Position numbers and translations under genes: made by a program. The notes under the pieces were generated by a model that searched no databases, was not told where the DNA came from, and saw only the letters and a list, made by a program, of their open reading frames with translations. From Prosapia bicincta (Eukaryota; Arthropoda; Insecta; Hemiptera; Cercopidae), in NCBI GenBank assembly GCA_036971475.1, contig JBAIZL010000028.1, positions 1,047,501-1,111,500 of the forward strand: a DNA stretch of 64,000 bases. Reading direction: 5' to 3'. Of the stretch, positions 63,553-64,000 are shown one piece after another (the first letter of the stretch is position 1; every line of letters starts with the position of its first letter).

Positions 63553-64000
63553 ACCAAGTGAGAAACCTCACAAACAAACTCCAAAAAGGTTCTAGTCCCT
63601 GACACCAATACTACGGCCACCGAAACCAAGTGAGCAACCTCACAAACAAACTCCAAGATAGTTCCAGTCCCCGACACCAATACTAAGGCCACCGAAACCA
63701 AGTGAGCAACCTCACAAACAAACTCCAAAAAGGTTCTAGTCCCCGACACCAATACTAAGGCCACCGAAACCAAGTGAGCAACCTCACAAACAAACTCCAA
63801 AAAGGTTCTAGTCCCTGTCAACAATACTACGGCCACCGAAACCAAGTGAGCAACCTCACAAACAAACTCCAAGATGGTTCCAGTCCCCGACACCAATACT
63901 AAGGCCACCGAAACCAAGTGAGCAACCTCACTAACAAAATCCAAGAAGGTTCCAGTCCCCAACAGCAATACTAAGGCCACCTAAACCAAGTGAGCAACCT
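63553..64000. repeat. 72-bp minisatellite, at least 6 units, continues past window end
   Basis: The unit contains ACCAAGTGAGCAACCTCACA, then AACAAACTCCAAGA, GTTCCAGTCCCCGACACC and AATACTAAGGCCACCGAA. Starts at 63553 and 63625 give 72 bp. In the frame of the ORF1 remnant each unit has 24 codons (ATSQTNS, VPVPDTNTKAT), and every complete unit carries the same TGA. A minus-strand frame (63510-63980) is open only because the unit is stop-poor on that strand. Confidence 0.93.

Noticed and set aside
63510..63980. Minus-strand 156-codon ORF with a 24-residue hydrophobic repeat
   Set aside because: It is the antisense of the 72-bp array. The plus-strand frame is continuous with the ORF1 relic, and the minus frame has no flanking domain.

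Overview
The window is eukaryotic nuclear DNA, most likely from an arthropod and probably an insect. The single-copy DNA is AT-rich, there are long AT, CT/CA and GT microsatellites, and the decayed mobile elements belong to animal families: Jockey-like non-LTR retrotransposons and a Penelope-like reverse transcriptase fragment. I cannot name the species. No intact host protein-coding gene, tRNA or rRNA could be supported.

The dominant content is tandem repeats. Eleven arrays with mutually unrelated units cover roughly 36 kb, more than half of the window: 21 bp (697-802), 25 bp (5847-9086), 51 bp (15171-22973), 146 bp (26354-26792), 76-78 bp (26971-28729), 52 bp (29412-29990), 45 bp with nested TA tracts (31206-35600), 46 bp (37076-40041), 53 bp (43049-44108), 112 bp (46642-60054) and 72 bp (63553 to the window end). 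Several show higher-order structure, in which blocks of many units are duplicated at exact multiples of the unit length. The long open frames inside these arrays (for example 17-residue repeats in the 51-bp array and 15-residue repeats in the 45-bp array) follow from units divisible by three and are not credible genes.

Between the arrays lie AT-rich spacers with mobile-element debris: a 5'-truncated, frameshifted non-LTR element (3838-4420), a foldback element with arms of about 125 bp (11659-12015), a Penelope-like RT remnant (24810-25075), an unidentified minus-strand coding remnant (41333-41663), an old inverted repeat (42396-42611), a foldback element whose interior carries the 53-bp array (42971-44457), and a non-LTR ORF1 full of stop codons (62332-63552) that runs into the 72-bp array. 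A dispersed repeat of about 95 bp occurs four times (1943-2030, 11250-11346, 31156-31250, 45023-45118), and the 45-bp array is an amplification of part of it.

The most interesting signals are: (i) a recurring motif, 'CTGATGA - short hairpin - GAAA(C)GT', found at or inside several of these elements and resembling the hammerhead-ribozyme core known from Penelope-like elements; (ii) paired, pairing-preserving substitutions in the 46-bp array that keep a small hairpin intact; (iii) the origin of minisatellite arrays from the ends or interiors of dispersed elements. Two short ORFs with plausible promoter or splice context (3507-3656 and 61597-61725) are the only candidates for host exons, both at low confidence.
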